Under the pieces are notes generated by a model. That model was not told the DNA's origin. It ran no database searches and saw nothing but the letters and a program-made list of their open reading frames with translations. Both the position numbers and the translations under genes were made by a program. From Girardinichthys multiradiatus (lineage: Eukaryota > Chordata > Actinopteri > Cyprinodontiformes > Goodeidae), in the NCBI RefSeq assembly GCF_021462225.1, contig NC_061795.1, positions 47,855,880-47,919,879 on the forward strand: a DNA stretch of 64,000 bases, read 5' to 3'. This document shows, in pieces, positions 33,241-44,269 of the stretch; position 1 is the stretch's first letter, and every line of letters starts with the position of its first letter.

Positions 33241-35052
33241 ATTAGACCCACTGATTCCCACGTCCTGCTTTTTCCATCCAGGAACAAGCTTAGAACTTGG
33301 GCTGGTAGATCAACTGCACCGAACTATCTACATTCTTATGACTTATCAAAACTCACCATTTCAAAGGACTTTTGACATATTTGCATAGTGTTTGTATTTT
33401 TTCCTGCGTTCATTGTAGTTTTCCATTCTGTGTTTGTATGTGAAGCATCTTTGAGTACCCTGGAAACACCCTATATGTTCTCTTATGTTAGGAGTGCATT
33501 TAATCTCAACCCAACTTAAAGCTTTTGTCTCATGACAGAGTGTTTCTGCTTTCCTGATCTCTCACCCAGCGTCTTCTGCTCATTAACTCCCCTCAGAGAC
33601 AGTTTATCCAACACTTTCATGATGAGCGGAGGAATTAGCAGCCAATTAAATAACGATGTTTTTGGCTGCAGGCGTGAAGCTTTGAGGTCAGCAGCACAGA
33701 AATTATTGTCTTTTCTTCTCCTGCGTGTGAACAGATTGTAAACAGGTTGTTCAATTTCCTAATGCATTTTTTTCTGCAGATGAGAAAAACACAGAGAATA
33801 CTCAAAGCGATTTGGTCAGTTTGCCCACTTACACACAAAATGTCAGCCAAATATTCAGATTTTATTTGCCTGATGTGTTTCATTAGATCGTTTAAAGGAA
33901 CTAAAGTATGTGTAGCTCAGCAAAAATAAAATGTGTAAAGCCTCACTCCATACATCTGATTGAAAAACCATCAACAAAAGCAATCTATGTCTATACTCTT
34001 TGGCCTTTGGAGTAGTTTTGAGCAATCAGTATCTTACCTGCAGGAGATGGGCATCGGAGTCACCCCAGTTTGAAGTGCAGGAACCATTTAAGGATAGTCC
34101 AGGGAACTAGGGACAATTGGCTTGGGAATGCTGAAAAATGTGACACTTTAATTTTCTTTAGTTCACTTTTGTTTTTGGTTCAATGTTTATATAGTCTGGT
34201 TACATTTCCACTCTAAGTGAACGGCTCCAGGATTCACTTACAGGCAATCCGTTACCCACGTTTTCAGGTGGACCAGAGTTTGTTTGTTTGGTCCACACCA
34301 GAGTCCAGATGTGCTTTCCTATCTGCACAAGGCTCGCGGGCTGTCTGAAAGAATACTCAACAGAGATATTAACAAATAATTTTTCTCAGGGTCAAGTCAA
34401 GTCTCAAGTCTTTGTTGTGAGAAATAAATAGTCCAACTGTAACACTGCATTGCTGTATGTTAGGAATAAAATTATTTTTGTCATTAGACCTATTTAAACA
34501 CATATAGTTTTAACAATTACTTCATTTTTTTTTAACAATTATCAATCATCTGTAATTCAACATCTGGATGCGGGGAACATGCAACTCATAACAGCAAGTT
34601 TTGCACTACTTTAAATTAGTCAGAAAATAATTTATAAATACTTATATTCAGCCCAATAAAAAGATAAATTTGCATTTACTAAAGAAAAATAACAGAAATA
34701 TATTATTACCTGTCAATTTTACATTTCTAAGTGTGCTGTTATTTTGTATTTGTAATGACATAAGCCTCTTTCACATCATCCTTTCAACTGAAAGGAAGAA
34801 GCGGCTGGAGTCAACAGATACATAAAGAGCCACGACATTGCGTTTATCAGCAGGATCTGAAGCAGATGATAACATGCTGAGGATAGAGCACAACAAATTT
34901 GCGTGTATTTAAAGCACTGAATGGATCTAATGTGACTTTTTATGCAGTTTATGTAACTATCTGGTTTCAGTTGTATCAGTTATTTAAACAAAGACATATT
35001 TACTTAGAGACCATTGTACAGACAGGTAAAATATCTTTAAGTTTATGAAGAT
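33241..35052. other. Intronic sequence, nothing recognised
   Basis: AT-rich non-coding DNA. No exon between the LINE fragment and the terminal neuritin exon could be supported. Confidence 0.5.
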
Positions 35053-35190
35053 AATTCAATTCAATTCCAATTACTTTATTAATCACAAAAGGAAAATAAA
35101 TGTTGTCATAGCTCATATTATACAGGTTTCTTCAAAGATAAAACCAAAGGAGCCACACATAAGTTATTCTAAGATATATTTATGTACATA
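35053..35190 (-). mobile_element. LINE 3' tail fragment, antisense
   Basis: The block opens with aattcaattcaattccaatt, then actttattaatcac, which is the reverse complement of an AATAAA-bearing LINE tail with GAATT repeats. It resembles the tail of the element at 45885-47125. Confidence 0.5.
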
Positions 35191-35372
35191 TTGTGTTATA
35201 GATTTTATGGTTTAGTTGTTTTTTGGAAAATTACCTGCTGTTTTATGTGAAATTAGTGAATGTAAACTCTTTGATATATTTAATATGTTAGTGATAAATA
35301 TCCAATGAAGTTTACTAGCAGAGCTCTCAGAGGTGGGCAAAGTTTAGCCTTCGTCTGTTTTTTTGTCTGCAG

Positions 35373-35670
35373 GTCTTGGGATGAGTTTCATGACTGTGCT
35401 AACGTGGCGATGGCTGGCTGTCCGGAAGAAGCAGCGGCCGTATGGGAGTCTCTTCGCCAAGAATCCAAGAAGATGCAGTTCTCGGGGAACCTTTATGACA
35501 TGTGCTCCAACCGGAACAGCCACCCAGCAGACTCCATCTCAGCCCACGGCTCCCTGAACCAGGAGGAGATCAACCAGGAGTCTCTAAAAGGATGCGCAGA
35601 TCATCCAGCAGGCTCCCTCCATCTTCTCCAGCTACTGCCTCCTCTCATACTGCTGCTTATATGGATATAG
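35373..35670 (+). CDS. nrn1l: Neuritin-like protein, terminal coding exon
   Basis: The exon follows a strong acceptor (tttttttgtctgcag) and encodes about 98 residues to a TAG at 35668-35670. It begins SWDEFHDCANVAMAGCPEEA and continues AAVWESLRQESKKMQFSGNL, then YDMCSNRN. This is the conserved second half of the neuritin fold, with cysteines that pair with those of exon 2. The C-terminus (LHLLQLLPPLILLLIWI) is a hydrophobic tail preceded by small residues, as expected for a GPI-anchor signal. The PEEAAAVWESL wording and tail favour the neuritin-1-like subfamily. Phase and splice sites match exon 2 at 1072. The protein would be extracellular, membrane-anchored and neurally expressed by family knowledge; no expression signal is visible here. 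Confidence 0.93.
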
Positions 35671-36340
35671 ATACTTTGAAGAAATGTGACTAGTGTAAAT
35701 CGATAAAACTTTGTGTAATATTCTCTTTCCCAAGTCCATAGACTTTCCTCTGCTTCTTCCTCTGCTCTGCCAGAGGTTGCATATTTCTAATTGCATGCTC
35801 AGATGGCCCAACGGTCCTTTTGATAACGCATTTCTAAACTTCAGTTCCGTTTCATGAATATTCTCTGCCATTTAATGAGTGTTTCTGTTGGAAATATGCT
35901 CTGTACTTCTGTTTAAACAGCCCTGCAAACACATCGTTTTATAGATGCTCACTGAAGACACGTGTCTGTCTTTATGCCCTTGAAATTTAGCTGTAGGTTT
36001 GCATGTGATGATTCCAGAAGGACTGTAAGTTGCTAACTGTGATAAAAGAAAAGTGTAACAACACAGTCACAAGCAATGGATTACTACTACTAAGTATTTA
36101 TGTGATGCACTCACTTGTTAGTAGAGGCTTTAGGTCTTGGAAAAGCTAAATTTGTGTTCTTGTCCTTAAAAGTTTACTCTTTGACCTCCGAAAACTGATG
36201 GCATTGAAGATTTCTGTTTTTCACCAAAGCAAAAAAAATGACAATTAACAGCAAATATGTGTATCCAACCGCAGTTTAAATAAAAAGTTGTTCCTTTGAA
36301 ATAAAGAACTGGTAGCACTAACTGTCTTAATAGGGAACAG
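35671..36340 (+). other. nrn1l: Probable 3' UTR of the neuritin-like gene
   Basis: Non-coding sequence follows the stop codon. An AATAAA at 36279-36284 (gtttaaataaaaag) is the first good polyadenylation signal found; later AATAAA motifs lie near 36536 and 36584. The true cleavage site cannot be fixed from sequence alone. Confidence 0.45.
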
Positions 36341-36764
36341 GAAATATTGTCTGCAGAAAAAGCACAAAGTAGCAAAAACAACTGATATATTTTGTGTTTT
36401 AAAAATGTAAAATTTTTAAAGTTAATTGAAGTGCAGTCAATCTAGCAACTGTTGAGAGTTTGTTGGATGTTCCAATTATCCTAAAAACCTCTTGAGCACA
36501 ATATATTTTATAGTTTTTACTGACACATTTTGACATAATAAAAAACATTAATTAAAAACAGGAAGAAGAAAAATCTGAATAAATGTAAAACATGAACACT
36601 TAAAAGTGTAGAACTTTTACTGTAGAACCGTAAAATAGTTACCAATGATGGGAATTCCTGGAAATTCTAGTGGTCTTCGTGTTTTACATTTTGTGGCACT
36701 AGTGGCCTTCATTTTGAAAGTGAGGTGACAGGAAATGTGTTGGAGAGAGCAAAGGTCAACAGAT

Positions 36765-36838
36765 GGGGATTGGAACCCTTGGTGGGCCTCAGTGCATGGG
36801 TTACGCGCTCTACCCCTGTGCCACCATCACACCCCTTC
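36765..36838 (-). mobile_element. tRNA-like SINE head fragment, antisense
   Basis: The minus strand reads ggcacaggggtagagcgcg followed by gggttccaatccc, which resemble pol III A and B boxes of a tRNA-derived SINE. Only the head is recognisable. Confidence 0.5.
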
Positions 36839-36862
36839 TAGTGGTTTTCTGTTGTGCTGCAG

Positions 36863-37061
36863 GAAACTACAGGAGTTTTATCCAGGTCCGTTTCAAAGAA
36901 CCATCTCTGATGATGTGGATCGAGAAGTTAACATAATTATTAGGAAAACGACTACTGAAACCTTTTTTATCCACCTTATTCCTGGCAGCGTTGCTGTAGA
37001 ATTGATTGTGTTTGCAAAATCCAGTAAGACGGCAGACGTTGTAGAAAAGCTGTTAGTTCAG
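36863..37061 (+). CDS. Candidate internal exon of an unidentified gene
   Basis: A 199-bp block lies between an AG acceptor (ttctgttgtgctgcag) and a strong donor (cag|gtacgtaa) and is open throughout. It encodes about 66 residues including LQEFYPGPFQRTISDDVDRE, then TTETFFIHLIPGSVAVELIV and a lysine-rich end (KSSKTADVVEKLL). The PGSVAVELIVFAK...VVEKL pattern resembles the second half of SEA-type domains, but that is weak. No neighbouring exon was identified, and a Tc1 sits 180 bp downstream where an intron would be. It may be an exon of the next + strand gene, a duplicated exon, or part of an unrecognised repeat. Confidence 0.4.
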
Positions 37062-37529
37062 GTACGTAATCTTGTGTAGCGCGCAGTGTTTTTCAAGTGT
37101 CTGGTTTGCAGTTATTAGGCCATATTTCTTGTTTTTTGTTCCGTTTTACCAATTACACACTTATGGAATGGTCCCTGTGAAGCTCAGACAGGTTCCTGAG
37201 CTTCAACTACTAGTTGCTGCTGCACCTATGAAACCAGATACAGTGCCTTGCGAAAGTACTCGTCCCCCCTTGAACTTTTCAACCTCTTGCCACATTTCAG
37301 GATTCAAACATAAAGATATAAAATTCAAATTTTTTGTGAAGAATCAACAACAAGTGGGACACAATCGTGAAGTGGAATGAAATTTATTGGATGTGTCAAA
37401 CTTTTTTAACAAATAAAAAACTGAAAAGTGGGGAGTTCAATATTATTCGACCCCCTTGCGTTAATACTTTGTAGCGCCACCCTTTGCTGCAATTACAGCT
37501 GCAAGTCACTTGGGGTATGTTTCTATCAG

Positions 37530-38411
37530 TTTTGCACATCGAGAGACTGAAATTCTTGCTCATTCTTCCTTGCAAAACAGCTGGAGCTCATTAAGGTTGG
37601 ATGGAGAGCGTTCATGAACAGCAGTCTTCAGTTCTTTCCACAGATTCTCGATTGGATACGGGTCTGGACTTTGACTTGGCCATTCCAACACCTGGATACG
37701 TTTATTTGTGAACCATTCCATTGTAGATTTGGCTTCATGTTTTGGATCATTGTCTTGTTGGAAGATAAATCTCTTGCAGACTCCAACAGGTTTTCTTCCA
37801 GAATGGTTCTGTATTTGGCCCCATCCATCTTCCCATCAATTTTGACCATCTTCTCTGTCCCTGCTGACTAAAAGCAGGCCCAAACCATGATGCTGCCACC
37901 ACCATGTTTGACAGTGGGGATGGTGTGTTCAGGGTGATGAGCTGTATTGCTTTTACGCCAAACATATCGTTTTGCATTATGGCCAAACAGTTTGATTTTG
38001 GTTTCATCTGACCAGAGCACCATTTTCCACATGTTTGGTGTGTCTCCCAGGTGGCTTGTGGCAAACTTTAAACAAGACTTTTTATGGATATCTTTGAGAA
38101 ATGGCTTTCTTCTTGCCACTCTTCCATAAAGGCCAGATTTGTGTAGTGCACGACTGATTGTTGTCCTATGGACAGACTCTCTTGGCTGCATATCTGATCA
38201 GTCTTCTCCTTGTTCGAGATGAAAATTTAGAGGGACGGCCAGGTCTTAGTAGATTTGCAGTGGTCTGATACTCCTTCCATTTCAATATAATTGCTTGCAC
38301 AGTGCTCCTTGGGATGTTTAAAGCTTGGGAAATCTTTTTGTATCCAAATCCAGCTTTAAACTTCTCCACAACAGTATCTCGGACCTGCCTGGTGTGTTCC
38401 TTGGTCTTCAT
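37530..38411 (-). pseudogene. Frameshifted Tc1 transposase of the outer element
   Basis: Starting at 38411 the minus strand encodes the N-terminal helix-turn-helix (DTVVEKFKAGFGYKKISQAL, IPRSTVQAIILKW). After a frame change near 38190 it resumes with RESVHRTTISRALHKSGLYG and MVLWSDETKIKLFG (first catalytic Asp), then HGGGSIMVWACF. After another frame change near 37860 it continues KIDGKMDGAKYRTILEENLL, and a further shift near 37745 destroys the second Asp and Glu region. At least three frame breaks make it a pseudogene of a different Tc1 family from the inner element. Confidence 0.85.
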
Positions 38412-38467
38412 GATGCTCTCTGCGCTTTGAACAAAACCCTGAGACTATCACAGAGCAGGTGCATTTA

Positions 38468-40077
38468 CAGGTCCTTCTCAAAATATTAGCATATTGTGAT
38501 AAAGTTCATTATTTTCCATAATGTAATGATGAAAATTTAACATTCATATATTTTAGATTCATTGCACACTAACTGAAATATTTCAGGTGTTTTATTGTCT
38601 TAATACGGATGATTTTGGCATACAGCTCATGAAAACCCAAAATTCCTATCTCACAAAATTAGCATATTTCATCCGACCAATAAAATAAAAGTGTTTTTAA
38701 TACAAAAAACGTCAACCTTCAAATAATCATGTACAGTTATGCACTCAATACTTGGTGGGGAATCCTTTGGCAGAAATGACTGCTTCAATGCGGCGTGGCA
38801 TGGAGGCAATCAGCCTGTGGCACTGCTGAGGTCTTATGGAGGCCCAGGATGCTTCAATAGCGGCCTTTAGCTCATCCAGAGTGTTGGGTCTTGAGTCTCT
38901 CAATGTTCTCTTCACAATATCCCACAGATTCTCTATGGGGTTCAGGTCAGGAGAGTTGGCAGGCCAATTGAGCACAGTGATACCATGGTCAGTAAACCAT
39001 TTACCAGTGGTTTTGGCACTGTGAGCAGGTGCCAGGTCGTGCTGAAAAATGAAATCTTCATCTCCATAAAGCTTTTCAGCAGATGGAAGCATGAAGTGCT
39101 CCAAAATATCCTGATAGCTAGCTGCATTGACCCTGCCCTTGATAAAACACAGTGGACCAACACCAGCAGCTGACACGGCACCCCAGACCATCACTGACTG
39201 TGGGTACTTGACACTGGACTTCTGGCATTTTGGCATTTCCTTCTCCCCAGTCTTCCTCCAGACTCTGGCACCTTGATTTCCGAATGACATGCAGAATTTG
39301 CTTTCATCCGAAAAAAGTACTTTGGACCACTGAGCAACAGTCCAGTGTTGCTTCTCTGTAGCCCAGGTCAGGCGCTTCTGCCGCTGTTTCTGGTTCAAAA
39401 GTGGCTTGACCTGGGGAATGCGGCACCTGTAGCCCATTTCCTGCACACGCCTGTGCACGGTGGCTCTGGATGTTTCTACTGCAGACTCAGTCCACTGCTT
39501 CCGCAGGTCCCCCAAGGTCTGGAATCGGCCCTTCTCCACAATCTTCCTCAGGGTCCGGTCACCTCTTCTCGTTGTGCAGCGTTTTCTGCCACACGTTTTC
39601 CTTCCCACAGACTTCCCACTGAGGTGCCTTGATACAGCACTCTGGGAACAGCCTATTCGTTCAGAAATGTCTTTCTGTGTCTTACCCTCTTGCTTGAGGG
39701 TGTCAATAGTGGCCTTCTGGACAGCAGTCAGGTCGGCAGTCTTACCCATGATTGGGGTTTTGAGTGATGAACCAGGCTGGGAGTTTTAAATGCCTCAGGA
39801 ATCTTTTGCAGGTGTTTAGAGTTAACTCGTTGATTCAGATGATTAGGTTCATAGCTCGTTTAGAGACCCTTTTAATGATATGCTAATTCTGTGAGATAGG
39901 AATTTTGGGTTTTCATGAGCTGTTTGCCAAAATCATCCGTATAAAGACAATAAAAGACCTGAAATATTTCAGTTAGTGTGCAATGAATCTAAAATATATG
40001 AATGTTACATTTTCATCATTACATTATGGAAAATAATGAACTTTATCACAATATGCTAATATTTTGAGAAGGACCTG
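38468..40077 (-). mobile_element. Full-length Tc1-like transposon, copy 2
   Basis: The element is 1610 bp, the same length as copy 1. Its inverted repeats are intact (caggtccttctcaaaatatt at both ends in opposite orientation) and a perfect TA duplication lies at 38466-38467 and 40078-40079. It is inserted a little upstream of the transposase start of the outer Tc1, facing the same way. Arms and gene show no obvious decay. Confidence 0.93.
38745..39749 (-). CDS. Tc1 transposase, apparently intact
   Basis: The 334-residue frame has the full Tc1 plan: two N-terminal helix-turn-helix units (residues about 8-115), then a DD34E domain. The catalytic positions are Asp148 (FSDESKF), Asp238 (FQHDLAPAHS) and Glu273 ([11 protein letters not shown]). 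All three are present and the spacing between the last two is 34. It would cut at the ends of this family and insert at TA. Versus copy 1 it differs at about nine residues, and at positions 238 and 268 it has the family-typical Asp. Judged only by frame, length, catalytic residues and intact terminal repeats, this copy could encode active enzyme. Promoter activity cannot be judged from sequence. Confidence 0.93.
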   Translation of the reverse strand: MGKTADLTAVQKATIDTLKQEGKTQKDISERIGCSQSAVSRHLSGKSVGRKTCGRKRCTTRRGDRTLRKIVEKGRFQTLGDLRKQWTESAVETSRATVHRRVQEMGYRCRIPQVKPLLNQKQRQKRLTWATEKQHWTVAQWSKVLFSDESKFCMSFGNQGARVWRKTGEKEMPKCQKSSVKYPQSVMVWGAVSAAGVGPLCFIKGRVNAASYQDILEHFMLPSAEKLYGDEDFIFQHDLAPAHSAKTTGKWFTDHGITVLNWPANSPDLNPIENLWDIVKRTLRDSRPNTLDELKAAIEASWASIRPQQCHRLIASMPRRIEAVISAKGFPTKY

Positions 40078-40412
40078 TATACGGAGACTTGATTACACAC
40101 AGGTGGATTCTATTTATCATCATCAGTCATTTGGGACAAAGTTGGATCCTTCAGAGATCCTCACTGAACTTCTGGAGTGAGTTTGCTGCACTGAAAGTAA
40201 AGGGGCTGAATAATATTGCCCGCCCCATTTTTCAGTTTTTTATTTGTTAGAAAAGTTTGACACATCCAATAAATTTCATTCCACTTCATGATTGTGTCCC
40301 ACTTGTTGATTCTTCTCAAAAAATTTGAATTTTATATCTTTATGTTTGAAGCCTGAAATGTGGCAAAACGGTTGAAAAGTTCAAGGGGGCCGAATACTTT
40401 CGCAAGGCACTG

Positions 40413-41319
40413 TATTTACATACACTGTAAAAAGACACAAAACCTTTGTTTCTCACTGTCTGACGTTAAATCAGACTAAACCTGTCCTGTTTTAGGGTCA
40501 GTTATGATCACCACAAGCCATTTTCCACCACAAGCCATTTTCCAAGATGGCACACGGTTGGTTGTGCTCTGTGCTCCTCTGGTTTTTAGCCTTAACATAT
40601 GGCAAAATCATGCACTCTGATGGACTTTCTAATGGAACATCGATTAGCAAGGAGCAAATCATATCAATTTGTTTTTAAACCACAAGCAGTAAGTAAGTAG
40701 GGGAAACAACATCATCAGGTGTAATGCTGGTGTGGAGCAAACAAACAGCGTCAGCGCTCACACCTACTTTTCAACTGTTTGGTGTGGCTTCTTCTGCTGC
40801 TAATATTCGCATCACTTGTCCTAAGGATTCCCCAAAACGAACCCGACAGTCCTCTGCACCATATGCCATATCTTAACAACTTGGGTTACGGACGTTTTAC
40901 CATTTACCATTCACTTCGGAAGTTTGGAAACGGGCGTGCAATAGGCCTAACACGTACCAAGAAAGACTTGGATTACAGAGAGAAAGACAGTGAGCACGCT
41001 ATAATATAGTTTACCTTCCTAATCCTGTAAGCAGGAGATATCCAGCTTAATCCCAGCCCCAATAATGGCAACTGTACACCACACATCCCAACCACCGATG
41101 TGGAGCCGAGTCCTGGCGTAATGGTGGAGGCAGCAGTGGCTTGGATTGGCGAGCTGTTGATTCTGCTATGAAAGAAGCAGAGGAGGCCAAACTGGAGAAG
41201 GATTTAAATTACACACAAGGATCCAGAGATTACGCTTCCAACAGTAAGACATACCTTAACATTAATACAACTTATAAAGTCAAGTATAAGCAAACAAACA
41301 GAGACACTACTGATAGTAT
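40413..41319. other. Intergenic sequence, nothing firmly recognised
   Basis: A tandem of caccacaagccattttcca occurs near 40510-40545. Short open frames at 40779-41009 and 41141-41341 have no recognisable domain. The latter may be the decayed 5' part of the adjacent LINE. Confidence 0.4.
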
Positions 41320-43712
41320 AAATGCTTCCAAAATATTATGAAATTAGAATTTTGTTACTTGGTTCAAATCTTGATTATTTGTGCATAAGTGAAATGTGGC
41401 TGCATGACAGAATTCCAGCCTCAATGATAGATGTTCCTGGATATAAGTTGTTAGGAATAACCTTTATTCATTTGACTCATAGCAGTTTTTCCCATTTATA
41501 CCATAGTGATATAAAATATAAGTTCTGTTTCCCTTTTGTTAGAATAGGATAAGAATGCTCACAAACAAGGATAAATGGCCCAAGGGTTGTCATGAATGAC
41601 CTGAGGCTGGGGCACTGGCTTTGATAGTGGAGCAACCAGAATAATTGGTTTGATTAGAAAGCCACAGCACACTTAGATTAAGGATAGATAACCGCTACTA
41701 CACAACCTACCAGATAGACACCACAATGGTGACACATAGTCTACTGATAAACACTGAGGGAGAGCGCATCCATTGCATTGGAGTGCCAGATATAAAAACT
41801 ACATGTGACCTTCTATTGAGGCTCTTCGGCATCCTCTAACAGACGGTGACGGTCCGAGACGGGAGCCTCAGTGCTGGTCTCTGTAATCATTCCTCTGCCT
41901 TAATTTAGATTAAAGGAACTAAAAGTTAGAAACTGTATGAGAGTCGTTCATTTAAGAGTCAGAGTAAGATGGAGTGTGTGATCGCTTCTGGGGGCCAAGG
42001 ACCAGAAGAGCTCCAAGGCGTCTGACCGCCAACAGGGTGCGGTAGCTCGGACAAAGTGCTACAGACAGGATAGGATCACTGGCAGAGGAGGTGGTGTTTT
42101 GGTTTATATTAAAGACTCTTTTAAGACCAACGAGACCCAATCAGATGAAACTTTATCACTTGAAAACATATGTGTAAATGTGGCTTTATCCCCACGCATG
42201 ATGTCTAACATCGTTGTATTGTATAAGCCACCATCTAGTTGCCCACAAACCTTTTTAAAAATTTAGAAAAACGAATCAAAACTTTTTAACACAACTGTGA
42301 AGTGATCTGTTACGGGGATTTCAATGTTAACTGGTTGGATAAATCCAATAGGAAACACCTTAAAGAATTAACATCAAAATATGATTTTCATCAATTTATA
42401 AAGGGACCCACTCGTATAACAAAAACATCAAAGACAGCAATAGATTTAGTTTTTTCCAATAAACCTGAAAGAATTTAAAAAATATACAATCTGGTGTGTG
42501 GCCTATTAGATCATAACATTAATTTCCAGAAAACTCTCAAAAAAGTGCATAACTGAAAATAAAAATTAGGTTAACAATTGTTAACAAGTTAACAATTCCC
42601 CACAAGGACCTCATCAATTTTGAGAACGAGTTAACAAAAATTAAGTGGGATGAAGTAGTAAAACATAGTCAAGTGAATGACTGTTGCATTATATTTACTT
42701 CTATAATGAGTAATGTTTTAGATAAGTTTTTAAAACGATGTAAAAGGCCACAAAGAAAAAGACAGCTTCCATGGGTAAGTGAGGCAGTTCCAAATGTTTG
42801 TAAAAAAGCATTAGTTAAAGCCATCTTTAAGTCCAGGAATACTGCAGATGTCAGTAACTATCAACCAATAAGTCTAGTTCCAGTGATGTTAAAAATATTA
42901 GAAAAAATAGTTTCAGAACAACTAACTCAATTTTTAGAAACACACCGATATATACACCCTAAACAGTATGGTTTTAGACAAAACCATTCTACTGAATCGG
43001 CTATCTGCACATTATTGGCAAACATTATGCAGTCGCTTGACAAAGGAAACATTGTGGGTGCAGTATTCCTGGATTTCATCACTGTCACATCTTAAGTAAA
43101 TATAAATTCTTACATTTTGTGAATTTTGTTATTCTTAGCTATATAAAAAACATTTGTAAATGTTTGATTAGACTAGCACCTGAACCACTTTGTAAATTTG
43201 TTAACAGACTGGACACCTCCAGGTCAACGAGAGCTGCTACATGTGGAAACTGTAAAGTTCCATTTTGTAAAACATCTTTTGAAAAAAATGTATTTTCTAT
43301 GAAAGGAACCAACCTGTGGAATGGTCTTCCTGTTAATATTAAGACTTTGACTAGCCTGTCCACTTTCAAAAAATAAGCAAAATCCTGGCTCACACAGCAG
43401 CAGCACTGTGGCCATGTCATATGAAATGCATAACCGTAAATATGAGGCGTACCATTGTGTGATCTTGAGTGGATGTGTTAATTTTATTACAGTGGTTTTA
43501 TTAGTACTAACTGGTTTCTGGACATTTCTGATTGCATTTATTGTAATTGTTTTTACTTTTTATTTATTTTAACTGTTAAAAGCCCTTCAAGGGACAGATG
43601 CTGCGAATTAGCTATGGCTATAAGCACTATGATACAGACATCAGATTATTTTGCATATAATTATCTATGTTTATTGTATATGTCCCTACCAAATAAATAA
43701 TAATAGATAAAA
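41320..43712 (+). pseudogene. CR1/Rex-like LINE, internally deleted, split by a solo LTR
   Basis: The + strand encodes an endonuclease start (LDYLCISEMWLHDRI, IDVPGYK). Across the LTR insertion it resumes CYRQDRITGRGGGVLVYIKD. Further endonuclease-like codons (GDFNVNWLDKSN, TAIDLVFSN) are interrupted by stops. The first part of reverse transcriptase follows (VSNYQPISLVPVMLKILEKI, YGFRQNHSTESA, GAVFLDF). The catalytic YADD region is missing, and a C-terminal end appears (FEKNVFSMKGTNLWNGLPVN). The 3' UTR contains aagcccttcaagggacagatg and ends ccaaataaataataatag. It cannot encode a working enzyme. Confidence 0.75.
41449..42053 (+). mobile_element. Solo LTR, 605 bp, TSD AAGT
   Basis: It begins TGTTAGGAATAACC and ends GGTAGCTCGGACA, with the 4-bp repeat AAGT at 41445-41448 and 42054-42057. 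Deleting the LTR and one AAGT copy rejoins the LINE endonuclease frame exactly (...GYK/CYRQDRITG...), which confirms the boundaries. A 4-bp duplication suggests a retrovirus-like integrase rather than the 5-bp gypsy type. A promoter/leader-like region lies near 41800-41960. Confidence 0.82.
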
Positions 43713-43829
43713 AATAAATGATTCCTACTTGCTAAATGTCAGAATAATAAGAGATAGTTTTTGGACATTTTTTTATTGCCTTCTGTAAATTCACAAGGAT
43801 AAATACACTAAGATTATTATGTTTTTAAA

Positions 43830-44130
43830 CAATTTGGGAAAACGCAGATGATGATGTCATGGCTTTGTAAGCTTCTGATAGGTTAATTTAACACATTTAT
43901 GTTAAATGGAATTCACCTGTGGGTGTACAGTATTTTACACCTAAAGCACACTTCTTCCTTGTGGAATGTCATCAAACAATTAGAAGAAATCAGCCTTGAT
44001 ATCAAGAAGAAGATTGTGGACCTCCAGAGATCTGGTTCATACTTTGGTACAGTCTCCAGATGGCTGAAGGTGCCACTTCTTTCTGTTCAAGCAGTTCTAA
44101 ACAAGTATGAACCTCATGAGTCCAGCTATG
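43830..44130 (+). pseudogene. Tc1-like transposase N-terminal remnant
   Basis: The + strand encodes EEISLDIKKKIVDLQRSGSY followed by VSRWLKVPLLSVQAVLNKY, a helix-turn-helix of Tc1 transposases. The preceding non-coding stretch (gtaagcttctgataggttaat) is in keeping with a Tc1 5' leader. The rest of the gene is absent. Confidence 0.6.
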
Positions 44131-44269
44131 TCTAGCCATCATTTCATTGAGGAAGGGGATGGGTTCTGTGCCCCAGAGATGAACGTGTTTTGTTGGAAAA
44201 TGTACAAACCAACCCAAAAGAATGTTGGCTGAACCTGGTAAGACAGTGTCGTTATCCATGGTGAAAAGA

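Larger units (their letters stand above)
1223..35372 (+). other. nrn1l: Intron 2 of the neuritin-like gene, about 34 kb, transposon-packed
   Basis: The intron runs from the gtcagt donor to the tttgtctgcag acceptor and interrupts a codon in phase 2. It contains several solo LTRs, an LTR-bounded element, a hAT-like element, a nested gypsy/LINE/LTR block, a full-length Tc1, SINEs and LINE tails. No host exon was recognised between the two neuritin exons. Confidence 0.82.
37241..40412 (-). mobile_element. Older Tc1-like transposon containing a second Tc1
   Basis: Inverted repeats of about 210 bp begin cagtgccttgcgaaagta and end tttcgcaaggcactg, flanked by TA at 37239-37240 and 40413-40414. Removing the inner 1610-bp element and its 2-bp target copy leaves about 1560 bp, normal for the family. 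Its transposase gene runs on the minus strand and is broken. Confidence 0.9.

Noticed and set aside
40779..41341. Open frames of 66-76 residues upstream of the CR1-like LINE
   Set aside because: They might be LINE 5' sequence, but no motif supports it, so they are not listed as coding.
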